A stretch of DNA of 31,231 nt from CALFER01 sp964472395. GTDB lineage: Bacteria; CSSED10-310; CALFER01. Below the pieces are notes generated by a model. It worked only from the letters and a program-made list of their open reading frames with translations. It had not been told where the DNA came from and ran no database searches. Position numbers and translations under genes: made by a program. The first letter of the stretch is position 1, and each line of letters starts with the position of its first letter. Positions 14,309 to 22,029 of the stretch are shown here, piece after piece. The stretch spans positions 1-31,231 of the forward strand of contig CAYYMM010000047.1 in assembly GCA_964472395.1 (NCBI GenBank), given 5' to 3'.

Positions 14309-15805
14309 ATGAGCCGATTTCCGCAGGACGATCAGGAATTGTTGGAAAAGCTTCGAGCAAAACTTGGCACACCGAAAAAAGTCGATGAACGGGCGGAACT
14401 CGAACGCCTGTTCGGGAAAACGGCTCCTACTGCTGAAGACGCCCTCAGAGAAAAACTCGTCAAGAATCAACCCGTTCTGGTCAAGGGAGATATCATCGAT
14501 CTGTATATCGAGAAGCTGTCTTTTGGGGGCGAGGGAATCGGAAAGCACAAGAACGCGATCGTATTTGTTCCCGACACAGTCCCAGGCGACACGGCCAAGG
14601 TTCGAATCGACAATACCAATGCGGATTTCTACCGGGGTCATCTGATGGAAATCGTCGCTCGAAGCTCAGATCGGATCCTCCCCAATTGCCCGGTTTTCTC
14701 TCGTTGCGGAGGATGTCATCTGTTGCATCTATCCTATACGGCTCAATTGCGTGCTAAGCGTCAGATAATCGAGGATGCGGTAAAACCACTCGTCCAGGAA
14801 CCATCGATCGTACGCGCACCAATTGCATCACCGGATGCATTCTCGTATCGACTCCGAGCGAAAATTCAGGTTGATCCGAATTCTTCTCCACTCCGGTACG
14901 GTTTTTTTGCGCGCAAGAGCCACGATCTGATCGATCTTCGCAACTGCCCACTGCTCGCTCCTTTGTTGAACCGCACGCTCGCGGCTCTGAGCACCGCCTT
15001 GCCGGCACCCTTGACCGCTCCGATTCCGAGTGAAATCCATCTGCACGCAAATGCACAAGGCGATCAGATCGCTCTGTCGTTTGAATCAGACAAACCGATC
15101 TACTTGACAGAGATTTTTGCGAAGTTACAAACGGCAGGCATCCCCGTCACAGGAATGCTGAACCACGGTTCGGGCAGGACGTTTGAAACCATCGGTGACC
15201 CATCGGTGCTGCACCGTGTCGGTGGAATCGATTTCCTGACATCGGCAGGTTCCTTCTTCCAATCCAATCGTCATTTATTGAAATCCCTGCTCGACCAAGC
15301 GCTCATGCTGGCATCACCAAATCTGAAAGATCATATTCTCGACCTGTACTGTGGAGTCGGTTTCTTTTCGATCGGACTGGGACGATTCGCTCATTCGATT
15401 ACCGGTGTCGACCTTGATGCAGCCTCCATTTCTTTTGCAGAGCGGAATGCTCAGACCGCCGGAGTGAGTCGATCTGCTTTTTACAGTGGGGCGGACTCAA
15501 CTCCATTCAGATTGCCTGACCCGCGGCTGTCCTTGCTTGTGATCGATCCTCCCAGAAACGGCGTTTCGCCGACCTGGATGAAGCAGATTCGGGATCTGCG
15601 GGCAGCCAAACTCCTCTACGTATCCTGTAATCCACCAACATTTGCCCGAGATTTAGGTCTTCTGATGGAAGAAGGATACAAGCTTCGGGTCATTCAACCG
15701 ATTGATCTCTTCCCGAACACGTATCACATCGAAGTGATGGCTTTTCTGACTCATCCATTGACGCATATCCAGGCAGCGAGTGCTGTGATTCCGGATCTTC
15801 GTTAG
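14309..15805 (+). CDS. rlmD: 23S rRNA (uracil-5-)-methyltransferase, RlmD/TrmA family
   Basis: 498 residues, starting at the ATG at 14309 behind AGGAGG. It makes 5-methyluridine in rRNA (or tRNA in some members) from SAM. A TRAM RNA-binding domain spans about 58-117 (DIIDLYIEKLSFGGEGIG onward). The iron-sulfur ligands are Cys127, Cys133 and Cys136 (CPVFSRCGGC) with Cys213 (RNCPLL) as the fourth, the RlmD-type pattern. The SAM-binding motif is ILDLYCGVGFFSIGL (about 345), followed by VIDPPRNG. The catalytic Cys lies in VSCNPPTFARDL (about 438). About 50 hydrophilic, charged residues precede the TRAM domain, which is longer than usual. The exact target base, and so the symbol, is by family resemblance. 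It follows the tRNA-Phe terminator and precedes tRNA-Sec by 37 bp. Confidence 0.88.
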   Translation: MSRFPQDDQELLEKLRAKLGTPKKVDERAELERLFGKTAPTAEDALREKLVKNQPVLVKGDIIDLYIEKLSFGGEGIGKHKNAIVFVPDTVPGDTAKVRIDNTNADFYRGHLMEIVARSSDRILPNCPVFSRCGGCHLLHLSYTAQLRAKRQIIEDAVKPLVQEPSIVRAPIASPDAFSYRLRAKIQVDPNSSPLRYGFFARKSHDLIDLRNCPLLAPLLNRTLAALSTALPAPLTAPIPSEIHLHANAQGDQIALSFESDKPIYLTEIFAKLQTAGIPVTGMLNHGSGRTFETIGDPSVLHRVGGIDFLTSAGSFFQSNRHLLKSLLDQALMLASPNLKDHILDLYCGVGFFSIGLGRFAHSITGVDLDAASISFAERNAQTAGVSRSAFYSGADSTPFRLPDPRLSLLVIDPPRNGVSPTWMKQIRDLRAAKLLYVSCNPPTFARDLGLLMEEGYKLRVIQPIDLFPNTYHIEVMAFLTHPLTHIQAASAVIPDLR

Positions 15806-15807
15806 GA

Positions 15808-15836
15808 TTGCGCGCGTGAATGGTTTTTGCTAGATT
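15808..15836 (+). promoter_or_regulatory. Candidate promoter of tRNA-Sec
   Basis: TTGCGC (15808-15813) and TAGATT (15831-15836) are separated by 17 bp. The predicted start is at about 15842-15843, coinciding with the first base of the mature tRNA. The same -10 hexamer occurs at 18092 and 20036 with the same spacing. Confidence 0.38.
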
Positions 15837-15842
15837 GTATGC

Positions 15843-15938
15843 GGGAGCGGGGGGTGTCTGGTGATGCCTCCGGACTTCAAATCCGGCAGAGGGACCTAAC
15901 AAGCCCTTGGTGGGTTCGATTCCCATGCGCTCCCGCCA
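15843..15938 (+). tRNA. selC: tRNA-Sec (selenocysteine, anticodon TCA)
   Basis: 96 nt with encoded CCA (15936-15938) and discriminator G, as in E. coli tRNA-Sec. The anticodon arm CCGGA-CTTCAAA-TCCGG places TCA at 15877-15879. Length, the long D stem closing CTGGTG, the long variable arm (GAGGG pairing with CCCTT) and the T loop TTCGATT are all features of tRNA-Sec. The acceptor GGGAGCG pairs with CGCTCCC. The expected eighth pair would be G-G as I read it, an oddity. Aminoacylated with Ser and converted to Sec, it decodes UGA with SelB; selA, selB and selD are not in this window. It is the essential partner of the Sec114 gene upstream. The tRNA ends 25 bp before the aspartate kinase start. 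Confidence 0.95.
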
Positions 15939-15963
15939 TTTCTCTTCAGGAACACACAAAATC

Positions 15964-17169
15964 ATGACAGAGCATCGAGTTATCGTTCAGAAATTTGGTG
16001 GGACGACGACGGGAGATCCGCTGTTGCGACCGCAGATTTACAAACGGATCAGCGAGACGCTCAAAGACGGTTATCGTGTTATCGCCGTGGTTTCCGCGAT
16101 GGGTCGTAACGGAGCTCCGTATGCCACCGAGACACTCTTGGGGCTTTTACAAAATACCAGATTTACATGTCGTCGTGAGCGTGACCTGTTGATGTCCTGC
16201 GGCGAATCGATAGCAGCGGTACAGATTGCGACTGAGCTTCGAGAATTTGGTGTTGCTTGTATCGCTCGGGCTGGTTTCGATGCGGGTATCATAACCGACT
16301 CTGAATTCGGCGACGCGCGTATAATTAGGATCGAACCCGACCGCCTGAAATGTGATTTCGAGATCTATGAAGTTGTTGTTGTGGCAGGTTTTCAGGGTGT
16401 ATCAGAGTCTGGCGCAATCACAACACTGGGGCGCGGTGGCTCAGATACTTCCGCGATCGCAATTGGCGCAGCGCTGAATGCAGAGCGAGTTGAAATCTAC
16501 ACCGATACAGAAGGTGTTTTCTCAGCCGATCCTCGAATAGTCCCAAACGCTCGATTTTTAAATGAAATACATCCGGAAGACATCCGTCAAATGGCATGGC
16601 AGGGAGCCAAGGTGCTTCATCCAAGAGCAGTTGAGCTGGCTATCAGGCATGATACTCAGACGAGAATCGGACGAGTCGATCGGTCAGCCAACACGATAGT
16701 CACGAAATCGTTCGAATATGAAGCGATTATCACAGGAATTGCATGCGGCCCATCGGTCGATCAGATCAGCGTGTCGCTTCCGATTGCTGACGATCATGCA
16801 TGGGCCACAGCCGTTTTTGAAGCAGTGGCTGCAGTTGGAATCAGTATGGACATGTTCACCCTGACGGAAACCCTGCTCCGATTCACCACACCTGTTGTTT
16901 CGCGTGAACCCCTTTCTCAGGCACTGAAGCGCTTGGGTGCAGATTTCTCAATCCGTCCGAACTGTGCAAAAGTATCGATTGTCGGTGCAGGCATGCATGG
17001 AATGAGAGGAGTTATGGCACGATTCTCCAGGTGCTTGCTGGACGAAGGGATACGACTCATTCAAACAGTTGATTCGCATGCCACAATCAGTGGACTGATC
17101 CGGCAGGAAGATGCTGACCGAGCTCAGATCATCCTGCACAGGGAATTCATCGAGAATCCCGATGTTTGA
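15964..17169 (+). CDS. Aspartate kinase
   Basis: 401 residues from the ATG at 15964, the length of monofunctional lysC/dapG-type enzymes. It phosphorylates L-aspartate to feed lysine, diaminopimelate, threonine and methionine synthesis. The N-terminal kinase motif is KFGGTT (10-15, usually KFGGTS). SCGESIAA, AGFQGVSESGAITTLGRGGSDTSA and the ATP-site stretch YTDTEGVFSADPRIV follow, then LHPRAVELA. Two regulatory ACT domains lie beyond about residue 265, suggesting feedback inhibition. The start is close behind tRNA-Sec, and AGGA lies about a dozen bases upstream, a long spacing. It ends 9 bp before the convergent SANT-like/TPR gene. DapG versus LysC type cannot be settled here. Confidence 0.92.
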   Translation: MTEHRVIVQKFGGTTTGDPLLRPQIYKRISETLKDGYRVIAVVSAMGRNGAPYATETLLGLLQNTRFTCRRERDLLMSCGESIAAVQIATELREFGVACIARAGFDAGIITDSEFGDARIIRIEPDRLKCDFEIYEVVVVAGFQGVSESGAITTLGRGGSDTSAIAIGAALNAERVEIYTDTEGVFSADPRIVPNARFLNEIHPEDIRQMAWQGAKVLHPRAVELAIRHDTQTRIGRVDRSANTIVTKSFEYEAIITGIACGPSVDQISVSLPIADDHAWATAVFEAVAAVGISMDMFTLTETLLRFTTPVVSREPLSQALKRLGADFSIRPNCAKVSIVGAGMHGMRGVMARFSRCLLDEGIRLIQTVDSHATISGLIRQEDADRAQIILHREFIENPDV

Positions 17170-17178
17170 TAGTCTGGG

Positions 17179-17973
17179 CTAATCTTCCAGATAGCTTCGA
17201 ACGAGAGACAGGAAGCGCTGATCCTCCCATAGACCCTGAAAATCATCATCCGTCATGGCCACTTCCACAAAACGTTCATCTGTGTCGAGGACTTGTTCAA
17301 GAATCGAGAGTGCGTCATCAAAACGCCCTTCCCGAGCATGAATGGATGCAATGTTGTAGGCGGCATCGATGTAACCCGGCTCAATCTCGACTGCTTTTTC
17401 AAAATACTTCAACGCTTCTGGTGTTTTATTCGTGTTGAACATGAAAATGCCGAGTTTATAAAAATCTTCCGAGCTGTTCGCGTCAGGAAGGGGTTCGACA
17501 CCCTTGCGTGAATAAACTGAATGAAACATGCGGGCTCGCTCAACGATGTCATTTTCTCCCTTGAATGTCGTTTCGATGAACTGAAATTCGTCGAGTGCCT
17601 TCTGGAGATCGCCGGAACTCAGAATTTTAAAAGCGTTATCGAATTCGCGTATGGCACGCTTACGACGTTCTGTCATTTCGCGAGGAACATAACGAACAGT
17701 GGAAGGAGTCAGTTGTGTCGTGCTTGGAGCTTTGACCGGGAGTTTCTTTTTACGGATCTTGAATTCATCGAGTGGAGAGGACGCAGCAGTTGGTGAATCC
17801 GTTACAAGCGAACCGGTATCATCCTCATTGAGTCGATGCAATCCCAATCTTCGCAACTTGCCTTGAATCGATTTTTTAGATACTCCAAAACGCTCGGCAA
17901 GTTCCTGATTCGAGTATTTTAGATAGTTCTCACGCAAAAACTTGTTGTCTTCCTCGTTCCAAACCTTGACCAT
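17179..17973 (-). CDS. SANT/Myb-like HTH and TPR protein
   Basis: 264 residues. AGGAG lies eight bases before the ATG at 17973. Residues 4-47 form a SANT/Myb-like DNA-binding helical module: W-x-EEDNKFLRENY, YSNQELAERFGVS, SIQGKLRRLGLHR. A polar linker (about 48-105) follows. TPR-type helices make up the second half, including ALDEFQFIETTF and two clear units from about 168 (LGIFMFNTNKTPEALKYF, then AAYNIASIHAREGRFDDALS). It ends with the D-x-DFQGLWEDQRF tail common after TPRs. A cytosolic regulator or scaffold that couples DNA binding to protein interaction is plausible, but its target is unknown. A sigma70-like promoter lies at 18018-18046. Confidence 0.78.
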   Translation of the reverse strand: MVKVWNEEDNKFLRENYLKYSNQELAERFGVSKKSIQGKLRRLGLHRLNEDDTGSLVTDSPTAASSPLDEFKIRKKKLPVKAPSTTQLTPSTVRYVPREMTERRKRAIREFDNAFKILSSGDLQKALDEFQFIETTFKGENDIVERARMFHSVYSRKGVEPLPDANSSEDFYKLGIFMFNTNKTPEALKYFEKAVEIEPGYIDAAYNIASIHAREGRFDDALSILEQVLDTDERFVEVAMTDDDFQGLWEDQRFLSLVRSYLED

Positions 17974-18017
17974 GTACGTATCTCCTTCCGTGGCTTCTTG
18001 CCGTCAAAGGCAACAGG

Positions 18018-18046
18018 AATGTAAAGAGTTTCATGACATCTGTCAA
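18018..18046 (-). promoter_or_regulatory. Candidate promoter of the SANT-like/TPR gene
   Basis: On the minus strand a consensus TTGACA (18046-18041) and TACATT (18023-18018) are separated by 17 bp. The start would fall near 18011, about 38 nt before the ATG. Confidence 0.5.
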
Positions 18047-18068
18047 GCGCATCCATCGGATAAAGTCT

Positions 18069-18097
18069 TTGATTATTTCTGTAATTCACGGTAGATT
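18069..18097 (+). promoter_or_regulatory. Candidate promoter of the DUF507 cluster
   Basis: TTGATT (18069-18074) and TAGATT (18092-18097) are separated by 17 bp. The start would be near 18104, about 50 nt before the first DUF507 ATG. It shares its -10 hexamer with the candidates at 15831 and 20036. Confidence 0.48.
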
Positions 18098-18153
18098 TCT
18101 GCCTTAACTATCGGACAGAATACTTCGGAATCTGTCCTGGACGGGAGGCCTGA

Positions 18154-18432
18154 ATGCGACTCAAACCTGAAGAGATCGCCAATCTGACCCGAATCATCCT
18201 TGATTCGCTTGAGACGGAAGGCTACATCGAAATACTTGATGCGGGAAGAGCCCAAGAAGCATTACAGCATGTCGTCAGCGAAGAATTGAAAAAAGAAGAG
18301 AATCTGGATGAAGAGGTCAAGGAAATCTTGAAGAAGTTCACTGAAAAGATGGATCAGGATCATATCCACTATCATGAGATGTTCAAGATGGTGAAAGATA
18401 AGCTTGCGAAAGAGCGAAACATTATTATCTGA
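18154..18432 (+). CDS. DUF507 family protein, copy 1
   Basis: 92 residues, with GGGAGG five bases before the ATG. The opening MRLKPEEIANLTRIILDSLE, the central LQHVVSEELKKEENLDEEV and the closing FKMVKDKLAKERNIII match the small, highly charged, helical DUF507 family. No biochemical role is known to me. It has no signal peptide and is presumably cytosolic. It is the first gene of a tight cluster (DUF507, DUF507, DUF4416, Yip1-like) and 18 bp from its paralogue. Confidence 0.85.
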   Translation: MRLKPEEIANLTRIILDSLETEGYIEILDAGRAQEALQHVVSEELKKEENLDEEVKEILKKFTEKMDQDHIHYHEMFKMVKDKLAKERNIII

Positions 18433-18450
18433 TCACTCAGGAGAATCCGG

Positions 18451-18753
18451 ATGAAGCTTTCAAACCAAAAAATCAATGATCTCGCACGCATCATCGCAGA
18501 TCGGATTGAAACTGAACCGAGTCTTGAAGTGTTCCGTGATCAGAATGATATTCGTCTGCGCATCAAACATGTGATCACGAACGAAATGAAGATTGGCGAA
18601 GAAATCGACAAGATCGCCCGGAAGATGATCCAGGGACAGATGAAAGCACCACCGGAAGGAAGTCGAGACTGGGAAGTACTTTACAGTAAATACTACGAAG
18701 AAGAGCTGAACCGGCGGAACAGCAGGAAGGATCCCTCCCGGAGACCCATTTGA
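18451..18753 (+). CDS. DUF507 family protein, copy 2
   Basis: 100 residues, with AGGAG seven bases before the ATG. The opening MKLSNQKINDLARIIADRIE and RLRIKHVITNEMKIGEEIDK align with the preceding copy. The C-terminus differs: REW/DWEVLYSKYYEEELNRR followed by a basic tail. The two likely form a heteromer or arose by tandem duplication; both are inference. Its TGA overlaps the TTG start of the DUF4416 gene, implying coupled translation. Confidence 0.83.
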   Translation: MKLSNQKINDLARIIADRIETEPSLEVFRDQNDIRLRIKHVITNEMKIGEEIDKIARKMIQGQMKAPPEGSRDWEVLYSKYYEEELNRRNSRKDPSRRPI

Positions 18754-19352
18754 AGACTCTCACATTGCCCTCCATGGTGGTTCCATTTGCCGCAATCCTC
18801 GCCCCTGATCCAGCGCTATTTGATGAAGCGCGGCACAAACTGGAAGCCTTGATGCCTCCGGTAATGGAAATTCTTGAACCATCTCCTTTTATTCATACTG
18901 ATTACTACACTCACGAAATGGGGAATGCACTCGTCAAGGGATTTGTATCGTTTCTCCCATGGTTTAGACAGGACTCTCTGGTTCAATTCAAACTCAGCAC
19001 GCGGGGAATCGAATGGGATTTCGCCTTTTTTGACGGTATCGACGTCCGTCGCAGGATCAACATTGATCCCGGATATGTCGATTTATCGAAGACCGTGCTG
19101 GCAACTTCGAAGAATTTTTCCCATCGTGTTTATCTTGGATCTGGGGTCTTCGCCGAGGTCACGTTGATGTTTCAGGCCAGACGATGGTCAACCTTGCCTT
19201 GGACCTACCCCGATTTCATGACTGACCGGGTTCAGGGATTTTTGTCCCGATGCCGATCTTCCCTTTCCCAACATGCAAACCGAAGCGGTGGAGACTTCGC
19301 ATCGTTTCAGACCGATCACACGTGTGAGCCACACAAGATCGTTAGACAGTGA
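18750..19352 (+). CDS. DUF4416 family protein
   Basis: 200 residues from a TTG at 18750, chosen because GGAG lies six bases upstream and the TTGA overlap couples it to the gene before. An ATG at 18774 lacks a ribosome site. Family features are HTDYYTHEMG, FKLSTRGIEWDFAFFDG being replaced by the usual NxIE-x-hh segment, NIDPGYVDLSKTVLATSKNFSHRVYLGSGVFAEVTL, and WTYPDFMT. DUF4416 proteins are cytosolic and uncharacterised, often near DUF507 and translation or cell-envelope genes. The last about 35 residues are polar and beyond the conserved domain. Confidence 0.85.
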   Translation: MKTLTLPSMVVPFAAILAPDPALFDEARHKLEALMPPVMEILEPSPFIHTDYYTHEMGNALVKGFVSFLPWFRQDSLVQFKLSTRGIEWDFAFFDGIDVRRRINIDPGYVDLSKTVLATSKNFSHRVYLGSGVFAEVTLMFQARRWSTLPWTYPDFMTDRVQGFLSRCRSSLSQHANRSGGDFASFQTDHTCEPHKIVRQ

Positions 19353-19361
19353 GATTGAAAC

Positions 19362-19958
19362 ATGATCGCATTGAAAAGTGTTTTCTCGATGCTTGCACAA
19401 CCTGCTCAGACGACTCGCCGCTATCTCGTCCACCTTCCCTCGGGCAACCCATGGTTCGTGTTTGGTGGATTCATCGTTTCCTGGTATCTGTTCAGGTTTC
19501 TTAAGGATATCGATTTGTTTCGGGTTCGCCCTTCGAGCATGCTTGTACTGGTACCAATCGAGTTAGCACTCCTGTTGATTTTTTTCTTCGCCGCCGCGGC
19601 TATTCTTCATATGACAGCAGATTTTTTTGGGGGAGGAGGACGTGGTCTCACGCTATTCAGACTTCTGCTTCTGGATATCCTTCCTCTTTGGTTACTCGGC
19701 CCTGTTTCCTACCTCTCTGATGCTTTTCCTTCGCTCAACCTGCTTGGATTTGCATTGATATTGTCTTTGCTACTCTGGACTCTGTTACTCGTTGTCATCA
19801 GCATCAAAGAAGTCTATCGTTTTACACTCAGCCGCGCACTCTCGACTCTCCTGTCCCCACTCGCCATCATCGCGATCGGATTCTCTGCATCATATTTTCT
19901 TCTCGACACTTTTGGTCTCAACTACTTCAAGGACATGATCCGCTTTCTCTTCGGATAG
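19362..19958 (+). CDS. Polytopic membrane protein, Yip1-like
   Basis: 198 residues with about five hydrophobic segments: about 30-45, 58-80, 97-115, 123-146 and 163-180. The order and the F-GGGGRGLTLFRLLLLDILPLWL loop resemble bacterial Yip1-domain (PF04893-type) inner-membrane proteins. Function is unknown. It follows DUF4416 by nine bases and is probably the last gene of that unit, as a separate promoter candidate precedes the next gene. Confidence 0.6.
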   Translation: MIALKSVFSMLAQPAQTTRRYLVHLPSGNPWFVFGGFIVSWYLFRFLKDIDLFRVRPSSMLVLVPIELALLLIFFFAAAAILHMTADFFGGGGRGLTLFRLLLLDILPLWLLGPVSYLSDAFPSLNLLGFALILSLLLWTLLLVVISIKEVYRFTLSRALSTLLSPLAIIAIGFSASYFLLDTFGLNYFKDMIRFLFG

Positions 19959-20012
19959 GATCTTCAGACCTGGATTCAATCAACGGATGATGATGCCGAC
20001 TCTGTTTGCTTA

Positions 20013-20041
20013 TTGCAAATCGACCTGATTTCTTTTAGATT
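20013..20041 (+). promoter_or_regulatory. Candidate promoter of the ppiD-like operon
   Basis: TTGCAA (20013-20018) and TAGATT (20036-20041) are separated by 17 bp. The start would be near 20048, about 60 nt before the ATG at 20109. This also argues against the longer in-frame start at 20013, which is inside the promoter. Confidence 0.45.
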
Positions 20042-20108
20042 GACTGATCTTGATCGCGCGTTTCTTCGGAAACACAAGCTTCGAATCGCATTTGCCAAGG
20101 AGTTACCG

Positions 20109-22013
20109 ATGCTCAATACGTTTCGATCGAAAATCAAATTCTGGAGTCATGTTGCGCTGTGGCCTGTGATTATCGCATTTATTGCTTTCTATGGCTGGAG
20201 TTTTGTCGGAACTGATAACGCACGCCCGGTTCGAAATGCGGCAGTCATCGGAGACCGGGTGATAGACTGGTCTGAGGTCAACCTTCTAAGAAACCGATAT
20301 CAGCAGTTCTATCGACAGATGTACAAAGAAAACTTCGAACAGATGGCTCGAAACATGAACTTTCAGGAACTCGCTCTGAACCGCCTGGTTGATGATGAAA
20401 TTCTTGCTCAGGAAGCCGGGAAACTGGGGGTCACGGTTGCTGATGAAGAAGTGAGATATGCCATCAAAACAACCAGCGCATTTCTGAAAAACGGCCAGTT
20501 TTCACCTCAGTATTACAACAACGCTCTGAAGTCCATGGGAATGACCCCGGCTCAGTATGAACAGTCGATTGCGCGTGAGATTCTTCTGACGAAAACTCGC
20601 GCATTGATCGGCTCACTGACACCCATTACCCGTGATGAAGCTCGTGAAACGTTCATCCGTCAAACGATCAAGCTTGATGCTGACTTCATCGCATTGAAAA
20701 ACGCGACTTTTCTTGAAGATATCAAACCCGAAGATGCTGAAATAGAAGCGTATTACACAGAACACAAAGACGAGTTCAAAATCGGCGATCAGTACAAACT
20801 GGATTATATTCAGATCGATACAACCGACCTGGAAGCAGCGGTTGAGGTTACCGATGAAGATATCGATGATTACTACAGCGAAAATGCGGACCGATATAAG
20901 CAACCTGAACAGGTTAAAGCATCGCATATCCTGTTCAAAGTCGAATCAGGAGCTTCCGAAGAAGCCTGGACGGCAGCGCTCAACCGGGCAAACGAAATCA
21001 AAAAGCGCCTCGATGCTGGAGAATCATTTGAAAAGCTGGCAACCGAGTTTTCTGATGATAACAGTGCAGCTAATGGCGGCGATTTGGGTTATTTTTCAAA
21101 AGGACAAATGGTTAAACCATTTGAGGATGCTGCCTGGGCGATGGAGAACGAACAGATCAGCGAACCGGTGAAATCCAACTTCGGGTATCACATCATCAAG
21201 AAAGTTGATCATAAATCCGCTTCCTACAAACCACTCGAAGAAGTTCGCGCGAGTATCGTCACCGCAATGAAACGCGACGCCGCAAAAGAACTCGCCCTCG
21301 AAAAAGCTCGGGATCTCATTGCGGATGATACAAAGAAACTGACGGATATTGCTTCGGCGAATAATCTTGAGGTTAAATCAACTGATCTATTCGAAAAAAA
21401 TCAACCCCCGAGAGAGATCGGTCGCGGTAAGAATTTTGATAGTGTTTTCTCTTTGGAACCTGGGACCGTATCCGCACCGATTGAGACAAACCGGGGGATC
21501 TTTCTGTTCAGTCTGAATCAGAAGGTCGATTCACACATCCCGGAGTTTGATACCGTCAAGGAAAAAACCACGACGAAAGTCAAACAGATCAAAGCCGGAA
21601 CCATGGCAAAGCAAAAAGCCGAGGAACTTCATCGTGAGATTCAGGCCGGGGGCGATTTTGAGAAAATCGCAGCCAAACATAATCTGACAGTTGAATCCAC
21701 CGGAGAGTTTGCTCCCGGTGCATTTATCCCGAAGGTCGGCAGTGATGAAGCCATCTCAGACGCATTGTTTGCCATGAATGTCGGTGACGTCTCGGATGTT
21801 AAACAATTGAACGACAAATGCGTCATTTTCAAGGTGAAATCATCTAAGGCATTCGATGAAGCTCAATTCACTTCTGAGATCCCGGCTTTGAATGCGAAAC
21901 TACTGAGTTCGAAACAGCAGCAAACCGTGAATTCCTACGTTCAGAATCTGAAAGAAAAATTGAAGAAAGAAGGCCTTCTGACCGTCGAGGCGATCGAGAC
22001 GCCGGAAGAGTAA
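20109..22013 (+). CDS. Membrane-anchored peptidyl-prolyl isomerase, PpiD/SurA type
   Basis: 634 residues, with AAGGAG eight bases before the ATG at 20109. A single N-terminal membrane anchor (about 15-34) is followed by a SurA-N-like chaperone domain (NFQELALNRLVDDEILAQEAGKLG onward) and a parvulin domain at about 272-367. The parvulin domain carries KASHILFKV, LATEFSDDNSAANGGDLGYFSKGQMVKPFEDAAWAM and FGYHIIK. A second, degenerate rotamase-like region follows (VFSLEPGTVSAPIETNRGIFLF), then a lysine-rich helical tail. Such proteins assist folding of exported and outer-membrane proteins at the periplasmic face. The layout resembles PpiD. It begins an operon with the polyprenyl synthase 16 bp downstream. 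Confidence 0.88.
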   Translation: MLNTFRSKIKFWSHVALWPVIIAFIAFYGWSFVGTDNARPVRNAAVIGDRVIDWSEVNLLRNRYQQFYRQMYKENFEQMARNMNFQELALNRLVDDEILAQEAGKLGVTVADEEVRYAIKTTSAFLKNGQFSPQYYNNALKSMGMTPAQYEQSIAREILLTKTRALIGSLTPITRDEARETFIRQTIKLDADFIALKNATFLEDIKPEDAEIEAYYTEHKDEFKIGDQYKLDYIQIDTTDLEAAVEVTDEDIDDYYSENADRYKQPEQVKASHILFKVESGASEEAWTAALNRANEIKKRLDAGESFEKLATEFSDDNSAANGGDLGYFSKGQMVKPFEDAAWAMENEQISEPVKSNFGYHIIKKVDHKSASYKPLEEVRASIVTAMKRDAAKELALEKARDLIADDTKKLTDIASANNLEVKSTDLFEKNQPPREIGRGKNFDSVFSLEPGTVSAPIETNRGIFLFSLNQKVDSHIPEFDTVKEKTTTKVKQIKAGTMAKQKAEELHREIQAGGDFEKIAAKHNLTVESTGEFAPGAFIPKVGSDEAISDALFAMNVGDVSDVKQLNDKCVIFKVKSSKAFDEAQFTSEIPALNAKLLSSKQQQTVNSYVQNLKEKLKKEGLLTVEAIETPEE

Positions 22014-22029
22014 TCTCCATCGAGTACCA

